Shown here: positions 1 to 4,568 of the stretch, piece after piece
How positions within the stretch are numbered: the first letter of the stretch is position 1
How the letters are laid out: every line of letters begins with the position of its first letter
Assembly (NCBI GenBank): GCA_046497225.1
Contig: JAWOGA010000068.1
Span: forward strand, 1 to 5,565
DNA length: 5,565 nucleotides
DNA from: JAXHLG01 sp046497225
GTDB lineage: Bacteria; Patescibacteriota; Minisyncoccia; Moranbacterales; DUUL01
Direction: 5' to 3'
Position numbers and translations under genes: made by a program
The notes under the pieces: generated by a model
Told to the model about the DNA's origin: nothing
The model's input: the letters and a program-made list of their open reading frames with translations, nothing else
The model's database searches: none

Positions 1-91
1 CCGCCTCAGCATCCAAAGCCTCTCCCATCTCCCGAGCAATTTTCTCGGTATTTCCGTGATGGATAGAGGCATAAACAATGAGATTTTTCAT
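1..91 (-). CDS. Flavodoxin, N-terminal fragment (gene continues beyond the window)
   Basis: The first 30 codons of a flavodoxin-family protein, beginning at the ATG at 91 and running off the left edge. It reads MKNLIVYASIHHGNTEKIA followed by an amphipathic helix (REMGEALDAEA). The first beta strand (NLIVYAS) and the SIHHGNTEKIA loop match the flavodoxin FMN-phosphate-binding loop, in which the HHGNT variant is common in small prokaryotic flavodoxins. Members are soluble FMN proteins that carry electrons. The rest of the domain is outside the window, so a pure electron carrier cannot be told from a flavodoxin-domain oxidoreductase. The gene lies 120 nt after the receiver gene at 212-622. That gap is AT-rich and has no Shine-Dalgarno sequence before the ATG. 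I am confident in the family, less so in the exact role. Confidence 0.85.
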   Translation of the reverse strand, partial: MKNLIVYASIHHGNTEKIAREMGEALDAEA

Positions 92-118
92 AAACGCAAA
101 GCTTAATTTTAGGTATTA

Positions 119-134
119 ATAAGAAATTCCTTAT
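119..134. promoter_or_regulatory. Near-perfect palindrome upstream of the flavodoxin gene, possible operator
   Basis: ATAAGAAATTCCTTAT is a 16-bp palindrome with one mismatched pair (124/129), lying 28 bp upstream of the flavodoxin ATG. It could be a binding site for a dimeric regulator, but a short AT-rich palindrome can arise by chance. The surrounding 92-211 spacer is AT-rich and otherwise shows only a weak -10-like TAAAAT on the minus strand. Confidence 0.2.
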
Positions 135-211
135 AGATAAAATTAAAATTACCACTAAATCACTAATCCACACTACTATTTTAACATTATGCGCAACAAA
201 AACAACAAAAA

Positions 212-622
212 TCAAAACCCCAAAATATCCCTCAACTCCTCCCTTATCTTCTCCCCAAACTCCTCCATCCTAGTAAAATCCTTTTGCGCCACTCTATGAA
301 TGCCTTTTTCTCTGGCCTCCTCGTTGAAATCCGGAACCGAGGAAATGGAGATAATCCTGTCCTTGTTGAATTTCTCAAAATCAAGCTCGTGAAAACTGCC
401 GGGCTCGCCCTTGTCCGCTTCCCGATCCAAAAAAACAATATCTTCCCCGCTCCATTCCCGATCATTCACAAATTCCTCCACAAAACCATACTCCTGCAAA
501 ACCACCGCAGACAATTCCACCTGCTTTTTAATCGCCTCAAAATCTAGCTCCTCCAAAGCCCTCAAGATCACCCCGCAGGCCTTCAAATCATCTTCTAAAA
601 TTAATACTCGGATGGTTTTCAT
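212..622 (-). CDS. Stand-alone response-regulator receiver-domain protein, copy 1
   Basis: A 136-residue protein that is essentially one CheY-like receiver domain with no output domain. Strand 1 is RVLILEDD (residues 5-12), with E10, D11 and D12 forming the Mg-binding acidic cluster. The likely phospho-acceptor is D66 in DIVFLDRE. Strand 4 is RIISISS (89-95), supplying the serine or threonine switch position, and the conserved lysine is K114 in AQKDF, where the usual following proline is replaced by aspartate. Known family members are phosphorylated by a partner kinase and signal through protein contacts, but no kinase is visible here. The gene begins 18 nt after the stop of the FtsK-like gene, so the two are probably co-transcribed. 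There is no Shine-Dalgarno sequence. The ATG start is supported by the matching start of copy 2 (3501-3911). The copies differ at 20 of 411 nt and 5 residues (A22V, D27E, D54E, I108V, F136I). This copy ends in TGA where copy 2 ends in TAA. Confidence 0.85.
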   Translation of the reverse strand: MKTIRVLILEDDLKACGVILRALEELDFEAIKKQVELSAVVLQEYGFVEEFVNDREWSGEDIVFLDREADKGEPGSFHELDFEKFNKDRIISISSVPDFNEEAREKGIHRVAQKDFTRMEEFGEKIREELRDILGF

Positions 623-640
623 TTGAACTAAAACAAATAA

Positions 641-1651
641 TTACTTATTTGAACTTGCCCGCTTATCCTTATTGCTTTTGCAAGCCTCCTCCACCATTGG
701 CCTGGTTTTATCCAAATCCACGTGCAAACCTTGCACTCTAAACCGATGCAAAGGAGAATCATTTTCATAGTCAAAGCCGGGGAAACCTTTCAGCTTATCC
801 AGTAATTTAAAATCTTCTCCGCCCACAAAGGAAAAATACATATCTCCCTGGCCCAATAACTCTTCCGCTCCCTCCGCTCCGGTGAACAGTTTGGACTCTT
901 TTGCGTAAGGCATTTGAAAAGCCGCAATAGCCGGCGCAATTTTAAAAACTTCAAACTTTTCCGCATCCGGCTGTTGAGTGGCAAACAACGTGTACACCCC
1001 TAATCCTCGAGGCGCGCAGAAAGATTTAACAATGACTTTGTTGGTTTTATCCTTATCAACCCGGAAGAACTCTCCCAGTTCACTGCAAACCACTAAAATA
1101 TGAGGGACTCCCGGACTCGCTCCCCCGTGTTCTTCCTGATATTTCCAAATAGTGGGATAGCCTTTTTCGCGCAATTCCTCGGAACGTTTATTATACAAAG
1201 ACTCGAGCCAATCCAATTCTTCCAACCCTTCTTCCACGCTTCTAACCCTGGGTCTCAACAAGTGCGGGATACCGTCAAAATCAGCCAGATTATCCACCGG
1301 ATCAATGAGTAAGACACGAAAATTTTCCGGCGCGTGGTTTTTGATCAAGTGCAACAAACTAACCCGCAAAAACATCCCCACTCCGGAAAGCATACTGCCG
1401 GCAGCTAATAAATTTGTTCCGATACTCAGATCATAGCTAGCCCACCCATCATCCGCTTTCCCGATCGGAATGAAAAAATCGCTCTCCTCCGGGAACTTCC
1501 GGAAAGAAGAAGAATCAATAGACTGGCTCCAATCCAAAGGCATTATCAAGTGATCCAGAGCCCGCAGATCCGCCACCTTTTCCCAAAACCGCTCCAGATC
1601 CACCCTCGCCTCCGGATCCCCCCTTTTTTTATTAATATCAATTTTTGGCAT
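641..1651 (-). CDS. FtsK/SpoIIIE-like motor-domain protein with degenerate Walker motifs
   Basis: A 336-residue soluble protein that aligns by eye to the FtsK/SpoIIIE DNA-translocase motor. Family signatures appear in the right order: FIPIGK (60-65), NLLAAG (80-85), LLIDP...FDGIPHLL (114-132), PHILVV.SEL (183-192), ATQQP (224-228, normally ATQRP), GAEELLGQGDMYF (261-273) and RVQG (305-308). The catalytic positions are lost. Walker A, normally AGATGSGKSV, reads AGSMLSGVGM (84-93), so the lysine is V91 and the serine G92. Walker B, normally VVIDEL, reads VVCSEL (187-192), so the aspartate is S190 while E191 remains. The usual PSRIAF reads PAIAAF (240-245), removing an arginine. There is no N-terminal membrane region and no C-terminal gamma domain. 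ATP-driven DNA pumping is therefore unlikely, and a structural or regulatory role is inferred. It probably shares a transcript with receiver copy 1, 18 nt downstream. The intact frame argues against a simple pseudogene. The ATG at 1651 has no Shine-Dalgarno sequence. Confidence 0.8.
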   Translation of the reverse strand: MPKIDINKKRGDPEARVDLERFWEKVADLRALDHLIMPLDWSQSIDSSSFRKFPEESDFFIPIGKADDGWASYDLSIGTNLLAAGSMLSGVGMFLRVSLLHLIKNHAPENFRVLLIDPVDNLADFDGIPHLLRPRVRSVEEGLEELDWLESLYNKRSEELREKGYPTIWKYQEEHGGASPGVPHILVVCSELGEFFRVDKDKTNKVIVKSFCAPRGLGVYTLFATQQPDAEKFEVFKIAPAIAAFQMPYAKESKLFTGAEGAEELLGQGDMYFSFVGGEDFKLLDKLKGFPGFDYENDSPLHRFRVQGLHVDLDKTRPMVEEACKSNKDKRASSNK

Positions 1652-1672
1652 AAATTTTTATTTAATTAGGCT

Positions 1673-1687
1673 CTGCTGAAACAGCAG
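1673..1687. repeat. Small perfect hairpin upstream of the FtsK-like gene
   Basis: CTGCTG-AAA-CAGCAG is a 6-bp perfect stem with a 3-nt loop, lying 22 bp before the FtsK-like ATG. It would be in the leader of that gene if transcription starts upstream. The CAGCAG arm also occurs in the larger hairpin at 1775-1811. No T-run follows on either strand, so it is not a standard terminator. Confidence 0.4.
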
Positions 1688-1725
1688 CACTTAATGTAAA
1701 TTTATTTATATTTTTTAAAGCGGTG

Positions 1726-1775
1726 TGAAAAATTATTTACCTTATTTATGGGATTTTGGTTTAAATAATTTTTCA
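1726..1775. repeat. 14-bp perfect inverted repeat with a 22-nt loop
   Basis: TGAAAAATTATTTA at 1726-1739 is the exact reverse complement of TAAATAATTTTTCA at 1762-1775. The inverted repeat abuts the hairpin at 1775-1811, sharing one base, so the two form a continuous structured block in the 257-bp spacer between the RhuM-Fic and FtsK-like genes. It could be a mobile-element end, a protein-binding site or a transcript-end structure. The sequence alone does not decide. Confidence 0.5.
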
Positions 1776-1811
1776 GGGGCAGCTAATTTTTTACAAAAAT
1801 CAGCAGCCCCT
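1775..1811. repeat. Strong 37-nt hairpin after the RhuM-Fic gene, possible transcript end
   Basis: A nearly complete 37-nt palindrome: AGGGGC pairs with GCCCCT, the inner arms continue with GCT/AGC and ATTTTT/AAAAAT, and the loop is TAC. Fifteen of 17 positions pair, with mismatches at 1781/1805 and 1785/1801. It lies about 100 bp past the RhuM-Fic stop codon. On the minus strand it is followed by GAAAAATTATTT, which is not a clean T-run, so it is at best a non-standard terminator. On the plus strand AATTATATTTTT follows. The rest of the 1652-1908 spacer is AT-rich, with no gene that I can support. Confidence 0.55.
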
Positions 1812-1908
1812 AATTATATTTTTCCCAATCAACACCCGAAAGCCTGCCAATTCCAACTTTTGAAAATCCATTAATTTCAATTCGAATTATTAATGATGAT
1901 AATACCCC

Positions 1909-2916
1909 TTACGATTTTAGCAATTGAGCAATAAGAGCAATCATTTGATCTTTCTCTTTTGCTTTACTTTCGGCAATTAACAAAGCCAACGCCGTTAAAG
2001 CGTTGTCGTTGATTTTCTTTTCTCCGCTTGTGCGATACAAATAATTATTCTTATCTAAAAAATACACAAAAAGAAAAGAGGCAATTCTTTTATTACCATC
2101 CACAAAAGGATGGTCTTTTATAATCAAATATAGAAGATGCGCTGCCTTGCTTTCGATGGAATTATAAAGATCCTTGCCGCCGAAAGTTTGATATAAATTC
2201 TTTACAACAGCCTCAAATTTAAAGCCCGATCTCCTCCCAAAAAGTTCCCCGGCCTCTTTCTTGCCCTTTAATTTGAGTTTCAATTGATGCGCCGCGCTCA
2301 AACAATCATCGTGGCTTAAAGCAAACTGGGCTTTTCGACCTTTTCCGGTTTTTAAGCTATTGCTATCGTATTTTTCCAAAAGAGAAAAAGTGTTAGCGTA
2401 ATCGCTTAATAAATCCAGTATCTCTCCTTCCTGGCCTTGTAGCCGCTTGACTTTGGATTTATTTTTTAAGAAATGAATCGTCTGCTGGAGCCGGTTGAAT
2501 TTGCTGCGCGCCTCTTCTAATCTTTCCTTATTAACGGCGTATCCTTCCAGGAGATAGTTTTTTAAAACTTTTGTCGCCCAAATCCTGAACTGGGTCGCCC
2601 GCCTAGAATTGACTCTATAGCCGACAGAAATAATGGCGTCCAGATTATAAAATTGAGTTTTGTATTTTTTGCCGTCCGAGGCAGTATGTTCCAAAATGGA
2701 ACTAACTGCTTCTTTGTTTAATTCTCCTGATTTGAATATATTGTTTAAATGTTTTGTTATAGCCGGTCTTTTAGTGCCAAAAAGCTCCGCAATCTGAGCT
2801 TGCGTTAACCAAACGGTTTCATCTTCAAAACGCACTCTCAACTCAACCTCGCCTTTGGCGGGTTTGAAGATAACAACTTCCCCCTTATTAATTTTTTCTT
2901 CTCGTTTTTCAGCCAT
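1909..2916 (-). CDS. Virulence RhuM family protein fused to a Fic/Doc domain
   Basis: A 335-residue, apparently full-length RhuM-Fic protein. Residues about 30-127 are the RhuM region: VWLTQAQIAELFGTKRPAI (35-53) resembles a helix-turn-helix, followed by KHLNNIF, HTASDGKKY and the very conserved NLDAIISVGYRVNS (91-104) and WATKVLKNYLLEGY (113-126). Residues about 130-165 are charged and probably form a helical linker. The Fic/Doc domain follows, with the catalytic motif HPFVDGNKR at 269-277, including H269, D273, G274, N275 and R277. Fic-family enzymes use this motif to transfer AMP or another phosphate-containing group from a nucleotide to a target protein, and Doc phosphorylates EF-Tu. The substrate here is unknown. 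RhuM is named from a Salmonella pathogenicity-island gene, but its homologues are widespread and often found in mobile or defence-like regions. No antitoxin gene is adjacent and I do not see a clear inhibitory S/TxxxE[GN] helix. The gene stands alone between two spacers. The ATG has no Shine-Dalgarno sequence. Confidence 0.9.
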   Translation of the reverse strand: MAEKREEKINKGEVVIFKPAKGEVELRVRFEDETVWLTQAQIAELFGTKRPAITKHLNNIFKSGELNKEAVSSILEHTASDGKKYKTQFYNLDAIISVGYRVNSRRATQFRIWATKVLKNYLLEGYAVNKERLEEARSKFNRLQQTIHFLKNKSKVKRLQGQEGEILDLLSDYANTFSLLEKYDSNSLKTGKGRKAQFALSHDDCLSAAHQLKLKLKGKKEAGELFGRRSGFKFEAVVKNLYQTFGGKDLYNSIESKAAHLLYLIIKDHPFVDGNKRIASFLFVYFLDKNNYLYRTSGEKKINDNALTALALLIAESKAKEKDQMIALIAQLLKS

Positions 2917-3043
2917 TTTTTAAAAAAATAATTTAACACACCAATCTGCTGTTAACTAAAAGATTGCCGGCGTTAGCCCCGAATCCAGCTAGATAAAAAC
3001 AGGCAAACTCAGAGCTCTTTAATACTTTCAATCCTTTTATTCC

Positions 3044-3071
3044 ATTATAAACCACAAAAGCAAACATCCAA
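3044..3071 (-). promoter_or_regulatory. Candidate promoter for the RhuM-Fic gene
   Basis: On the minus strand a perfect -10 TATAAT (3049-3044) lies 16 nt after a weak -35 TTGGAT (3071-3066). Transcription would begin near 3037 and leave a leader of about 120 nt before the RhuM-Fic ATG at 2916. It sits just past the DUF2177 gene, partly overlapping that gene's proposed terminator, which is plausible for a separate unit. The leader contains palindromes such as AGAGCTCT (3011-3018) but no recognisable riboswitch. Confidence 0.35.
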
Positions 3072-3108
3072 AAAACCCGCAAGGCTTAAACCAAGAGAGC
3101 CATCGCGG
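3070..3108 (-). terminator. Candidate intrinsic terminator of the receiver-DUF2177 operon
   Basis: On the minus strand CCGC (3108-3105) pairs with GCGG (3080-3077), and inside it GGCT (3101-3098) pairs with AGCC (3086-3083), with small internal loops and an 11-nt terminal loop. This is followed by G and TTTTTT (3075-3070). The stem includes the last codons and stop of the DUF2177 gene. Two 4-bp GC-rich helices plus a six-T run make a moderate case. Confidence 0.45.
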
Positions 3109-3484
3109 AAAAATAGGTTATCATCGAAACCAAGGAAGCCAGTGTCGCTCCCCACAAAATATCCACCACGGATATTTTTAGAGGCCAGTCTTTCAAAACC
3201 GCTAGATTGGTGAGATCGTAAGTGGCATAAGCGATTAAGCCGAAAAAGGCTCCCCGCCAAAAAGCGCTTGCCCAGGACAAGAATTCAATCGCCGGAGAAA
3301 TAACAAAAAAGACCAGGCCGAAAACAAACAGCCCGTAAAAAACAATAGCCGCCGGCCAATTAACATCTTTTTTCATCAAAGGCCCGATTTGCCCCCGGTA
3401 AAAATTTTTTGCTATCACCCCGAGCCAAAGCATATCAAGAGCCAGAAAAACAACAAAAGCGATTAAAAATAATTGTAAAAGCAT
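3086..3484 (-). CDS. DUF2177 family integral membrane protein
   Basis: A 132-residue protein with four predicted membrane segments, at about 2-24, 44-63, 77-95 and 106-130. It matches the uncharacterised DUF2177 family through ALDMLWLGVIAKNFYR (15-30), the IGPLM segment (33-37), and the strongly conserved GLIAYATYDLTNLAVLKDWP (82-101), followed by VVDILWGATLAS (106-117). The length is normal for the family. Its function is unknown. It should sit in the cytoplasmic membrane. It starts 16 nt after the stop of receiver copy 2, so the two are probably one operon, but a link between the receiver and the membrane protein rests only on that closeness. The ATG at 3484 is preceded by an AT-rich stretch without a Shine-Dalgarno sequence. 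Confidence 0.88.
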   Translation of the reverse strand: MLLQLFLIAFVVFLALDMLWLGVIAKNFYRGQIGPLMKKDVNWPAAIVFYGLFVFGLVFFVISPAIEFLSWASAFWRGAFFGLIAYATYDLTNLAVLKDWPLKISVVDILWGATLASLVSMITYFSAMALLV

Positions 3485-3500
3485 ATTTTTAAAATAGTTT

Positions 3501-3911
3501 TTAAATCCCCAAAATATCCCTCAACTCCTCCCTTATCTTCTCCCCAAACTCCTCCATCCTAGTAAAATCCTTTTGCGCCACTCTATGAACGCCTTTTTCT
3601 CTGGCCTCCTCGTTGAAATCCGGAACCGAGGAAATGGAGATGATCCTGTCCTTGTTGAATTTCTCAAAATCAAGCTCGTGAAAACTGCCAGGCTCGCCCT
3701 TGTCCGCCTCCCGGTCCAAAAACACAATGTCTTCCCCGCTCCACTCCCGCTCATTCACAAACTCCTCCACAAAACCATACTCCTGCAAGACCACCGCAGA
3801 CAATTCCACCTGCTTTTTAATCGCCTCAAACTCCAGCTCCTCCAAAACCCTCAAAATCACCCCACAGGCCTTCAAATCATCTTCTAAAATTAACACTCGG
3901 ATAGTTTTCAT
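3501..3911 (-). CDS. Stand-alone response-regulator receiver-domain protein, copy 2
   Basis: A 136-residue receiver-only protein almost identical to the product of 212-622. It keeps the full phosphorylation set: E10, D11, D12, acceptor D66 in FLDRE, serines at 92-95 and K114. I count 20 nucleotide differences over 411 nt, about 15 of them synonymous, and the five replacements (A22V, D27E, D54E, I108V, F136I) are all conservative. The ATG at 3911 is chosen because it aligns with copy 1. An in-frame TTG at 3929 would add six residues (TTGACAACACTAAGATTT before the ATG), but these have no counterpart in copy 1. The stop is TAA where copy 1 has TGA. Similarity ends at the gene boundaries: the flanks on both sides are unrelated. 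The DUF2177 gene follows after 16 nt. A candidate promoter lies near 4033-4060. Confidence 0.85.
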   Translation of the reverse strand: MKTIRVLILEDDLKACGVILRVLEELEFEAIKKQVELSAVVLQEYGFVEEFVNEREWSGEDIVFLDREADKGEPGSFHELDFEKFNKDRIISISSVPDFNEEAREKGVHRVAQKDFTRMEEFGEKIREELRDILGI

Positions 3912-4032
3912 AAATCTTAGTGTTGTCAATTTTTAAATTTTTGCCGTTTTTTAGTAATACTTGGATAGACGGAAACGGTATTCGTAAGCGTAGCGCTGAT
4001 GACATAGAAATAGCGATTATTGCATAATTTTG

Positions 4033-4060
4033 ATAATATATAGACTCCCCGCGGGTTCAA
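4033..4060 (-). promoter_or_regulatory. Candidate promoter for the receiver-DUF2177 operon, -35 inside a repeat
   Basis: On the minus strand TTGAAC (4060-4055) and TATTAT (4038-4033) are separated by 16 nt, matching the sigma-70-type consensus at 4 and 5 of 6 positions. The -35 box is the conserved TTGAAC of the hairpin repeat unit. Transcription would start near 4026 and leave a leader of about 115 nt before the receiver ATG at 3911. The leader (3912-4032) has a 6-bp inverted repeat, CCGTTT (3944-3949) with AAACGG (3973-3978), and nothing else I can name. Confidence 0.3.
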
Positions 4061-4081
4061 GCGTCCATCCTGCGGGTTCAA

Positions 4082-4097
4082 TCCCGAGTCTTCGGGA
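4082..4097. repeat. Hairpin TCCCGA-GTCT-TCGGGA in the repeat cluster
   Basis: A 6-bp perfect stem with a 4-nt loop. Its right arm overlaps GGACGC (4095-4100), which can instead pair with GCGTCC (4061-4066), so two folds compete here. Confidence 0.5.
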
Positions 4098-4136
4098 CGC
4101 CCCGCGGATTCAATTGTCCGCTTGAACTTCTTGGCG

Positions 4137-4158
4137 GGTTCAGGTGTCCACCTGAACC
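4137..4158. repeat. 10-bp perfect hairpin, GGTTCAGGTG version
   Basis: The left arm GGTTCAGGTG and right arm CACCTGAACC are exact reverse complements separated by TC. The last pair must open for the turn, leaving a 9-bp stem. It is the sister of the hairpin at 4209-4230, from which it differs by two base changes in each arm that preserve pairing. Both are preceded by CTTGGCG. Confidence 0.75.
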
Positions 4159-4194
4159 TTATCCCTGCTTATAATTTCTTATAATCTATTTAAT

Positions 4195-4210
4195 CCCGCC
4201 TCTTGGCGGG
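4195..4210. repeat. Hairpin CCCGCC-TCTT-GGCGGG
   Basis: A 6-bp perfect all-GC stem with a TCTT loop. It shares its last two G bases with the next hairpin (4209-4230), so the two would stack or compete. On the minus strand no T-run follows directly. Confidence 0.6.
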
Positions 4211-4230
4211 TTCAAGCGTCCGCTTGAACC
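4209..4230. repeat. 10-bp perfect hairpin, GGTTCAAGCG version
   Basis: The left arm GGTTCAAGCG and right arm CGCTTGAACC are exact reverse complements around TC. Compared with the hairpin at 4137-4158, an A-T pair stands for G-C and a C-G pair for T-A. It lies inside the reading frame of the DUF2779-like remnant, where it encodes the final residues, RFKRTLEP. Confidence 0.75.
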
Positions 4231-4327
4231 TCCCCCAATCCACCTCCTTCCTCAACTCCTCCAAAATCCTCACCATTGCCCAGGTGTCAAGCTGGCAGTA
4301 TTTCAGGAGATCTTGGCAGATTTGTTG

Positions 4328-4522
4328 CTAGTCTTGACTATTTAATCCATCAACAAAATCTTGTGCCATCCTATCTCTTTCTGCTTTGTCTGTATATCCC
4401 TCCCGAATATCTTTCATAACCTTAGAAATTTCCTCTTCAGTCAAATCCTCAAATCTTTTTTCATCAGATTTTTTCTCGTCTTTTTCCCCCATTTCACTCA
4501 CCGACTTGTTAATTTTTCCCAT
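4328..4522 (-). CDS. Small acidic hypothetical protein
   Basis: A 64-residue ORF from the ATG at 4522, very rich in charged residues. It has a Lys/Glu/Ser/Asp-rich start (EKDEKKSDEK), then FEDLTEEEISKVMKDIREGY, likely helical, and ends AERDRMAQDFVDGLNSQD. I do not recognise the family. There are no membrane segments or cysteines. The start is uncertain: the in-frame ATG at 4492 would give 54 residues and has a weak GGTGAG four bases upstream, the nearest thing to a ribosome-binding site in this window, while a TTG at 4549 would give a longer form. It lies 46 nt after the FtsK gamma gene stop (from the 4522 start) and may be co-transcribed with it. A small antitoxin or regulator is possible but has no direct support. 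Confidence 0.5.
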   Translation of the reverse strand: MGKINKSVSEMGEKDEKKSDEKRFEDLTEEEISKVMKDIREGYTDKAERDRMAQDFVDGLNSQD

Positions 4523-4568
4523 AATATTTAAAATAATTTTTATCCCCAAAAAATTCTATCCCGCTTAC

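Larger units (their letters stand above)
4047..4230. repeat. Cluster of five GCGGGTTCAA-type units forming hairpins
   Basis: Five copies of GCGG[G/A]TTCA[A/G] lie in the same orientation at 4051-4060, 4072-4081, 4104-4113, 4134-4143 and 4206-4215. The 14-mer CCCCGCGGGTTCAA at 4047-4060 recurs with one change at 4100-4113. Most copies are part of hairpins with the complementary TTGAAC. The spacing is irregular (21, 32, 30 and 72 nt), and there are no uniform repeats with uniform spacers, so this is not a CRISPR array. The cluster is far more GC-rich than its flanks. It separates the broken DUF2779-like remnant from the promoter region of receiver copy 2. A dispersed intergenic repeat family is the best guess. 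Confidence 0.7.
4190..4327 (-). pseudogene. C-terminal remnant of a DUF2779-like protein
   Basis: A 45-codon open stretch ending in TAA (4192-4190), with no good start at its beginning. The segment QDLLKYCQLDTWAMVRILEE resembles the extreme C-terminus of DUF2779 proteins, a family with a Cas4/RecB-like nuclease relationship, which typically ends with an LLxYCxLDTxAMV motif. I recognised this from memory and the match is short. Nothing upstream matches the rest of that family (normally several hundred residues), so most of the gene would be missing. The final residues (about 31-45) are encoded by the GC-rich hairpin repeats, suggesting that a repeat insertion altered the tail. The frame continues upstream through the TAG at 4330-4328 into the small acidic ORF, probably a chance join left by a deletion. 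Confidence 0.5.

Noticed and set aside
212..214. UGA recoded as glycine (genetic code 25)
   Set aside because: Receiver copy 1 ends in TGA exactly where copy 2 ends in TAA, so UGA acts as a stop here.
6..215. 69-codon minus-strand frame covering the flavodoxin start and spacer
   Set aside because: It overlaps the flavodoxin N-terminus in another frame, and its composition reflects AT-rich non-coding DNA.
284..547. Plus-strand open frame opposite receiver copy 1 (and its equivalent at 3573-3887)
   Set aside because: It is antisense to a clear receiver gene and appears twice only because the gene is duplicated. The translation resembles no protein family.
1100..1312. Plus-strand open frame within the FtsK-like gene
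   Set aside because: It is a shadow of the coding strand, with no recognisable domain or ribosome-binding site.
1810..1908. Open stretch after the RhuM-Fic stop, in the same frame, with a protein-like tail ending GVDWEKYN
   Set aside because: It has no start codon, is only about 32 codons long and matches no family I know. It may be a fragment of an older gene, but chance explains it as well.
212..3911. The two receiver copies as ends of a composite transposon carrying the genes between them
   Set aside because: They are direct repeats of an ordinary receiver gene, with no transposase, terminal inverted repeats or target duplications seen. Recombination between the copies could still remove the interval.
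4047..4230. Possible CRISPR array in the repeat cluster
   Set aside because: Repeat units are short and degenerate, the spacing varies from 21 to 72 nt, the units are self-complementary hairpins, and no cas gene is present.
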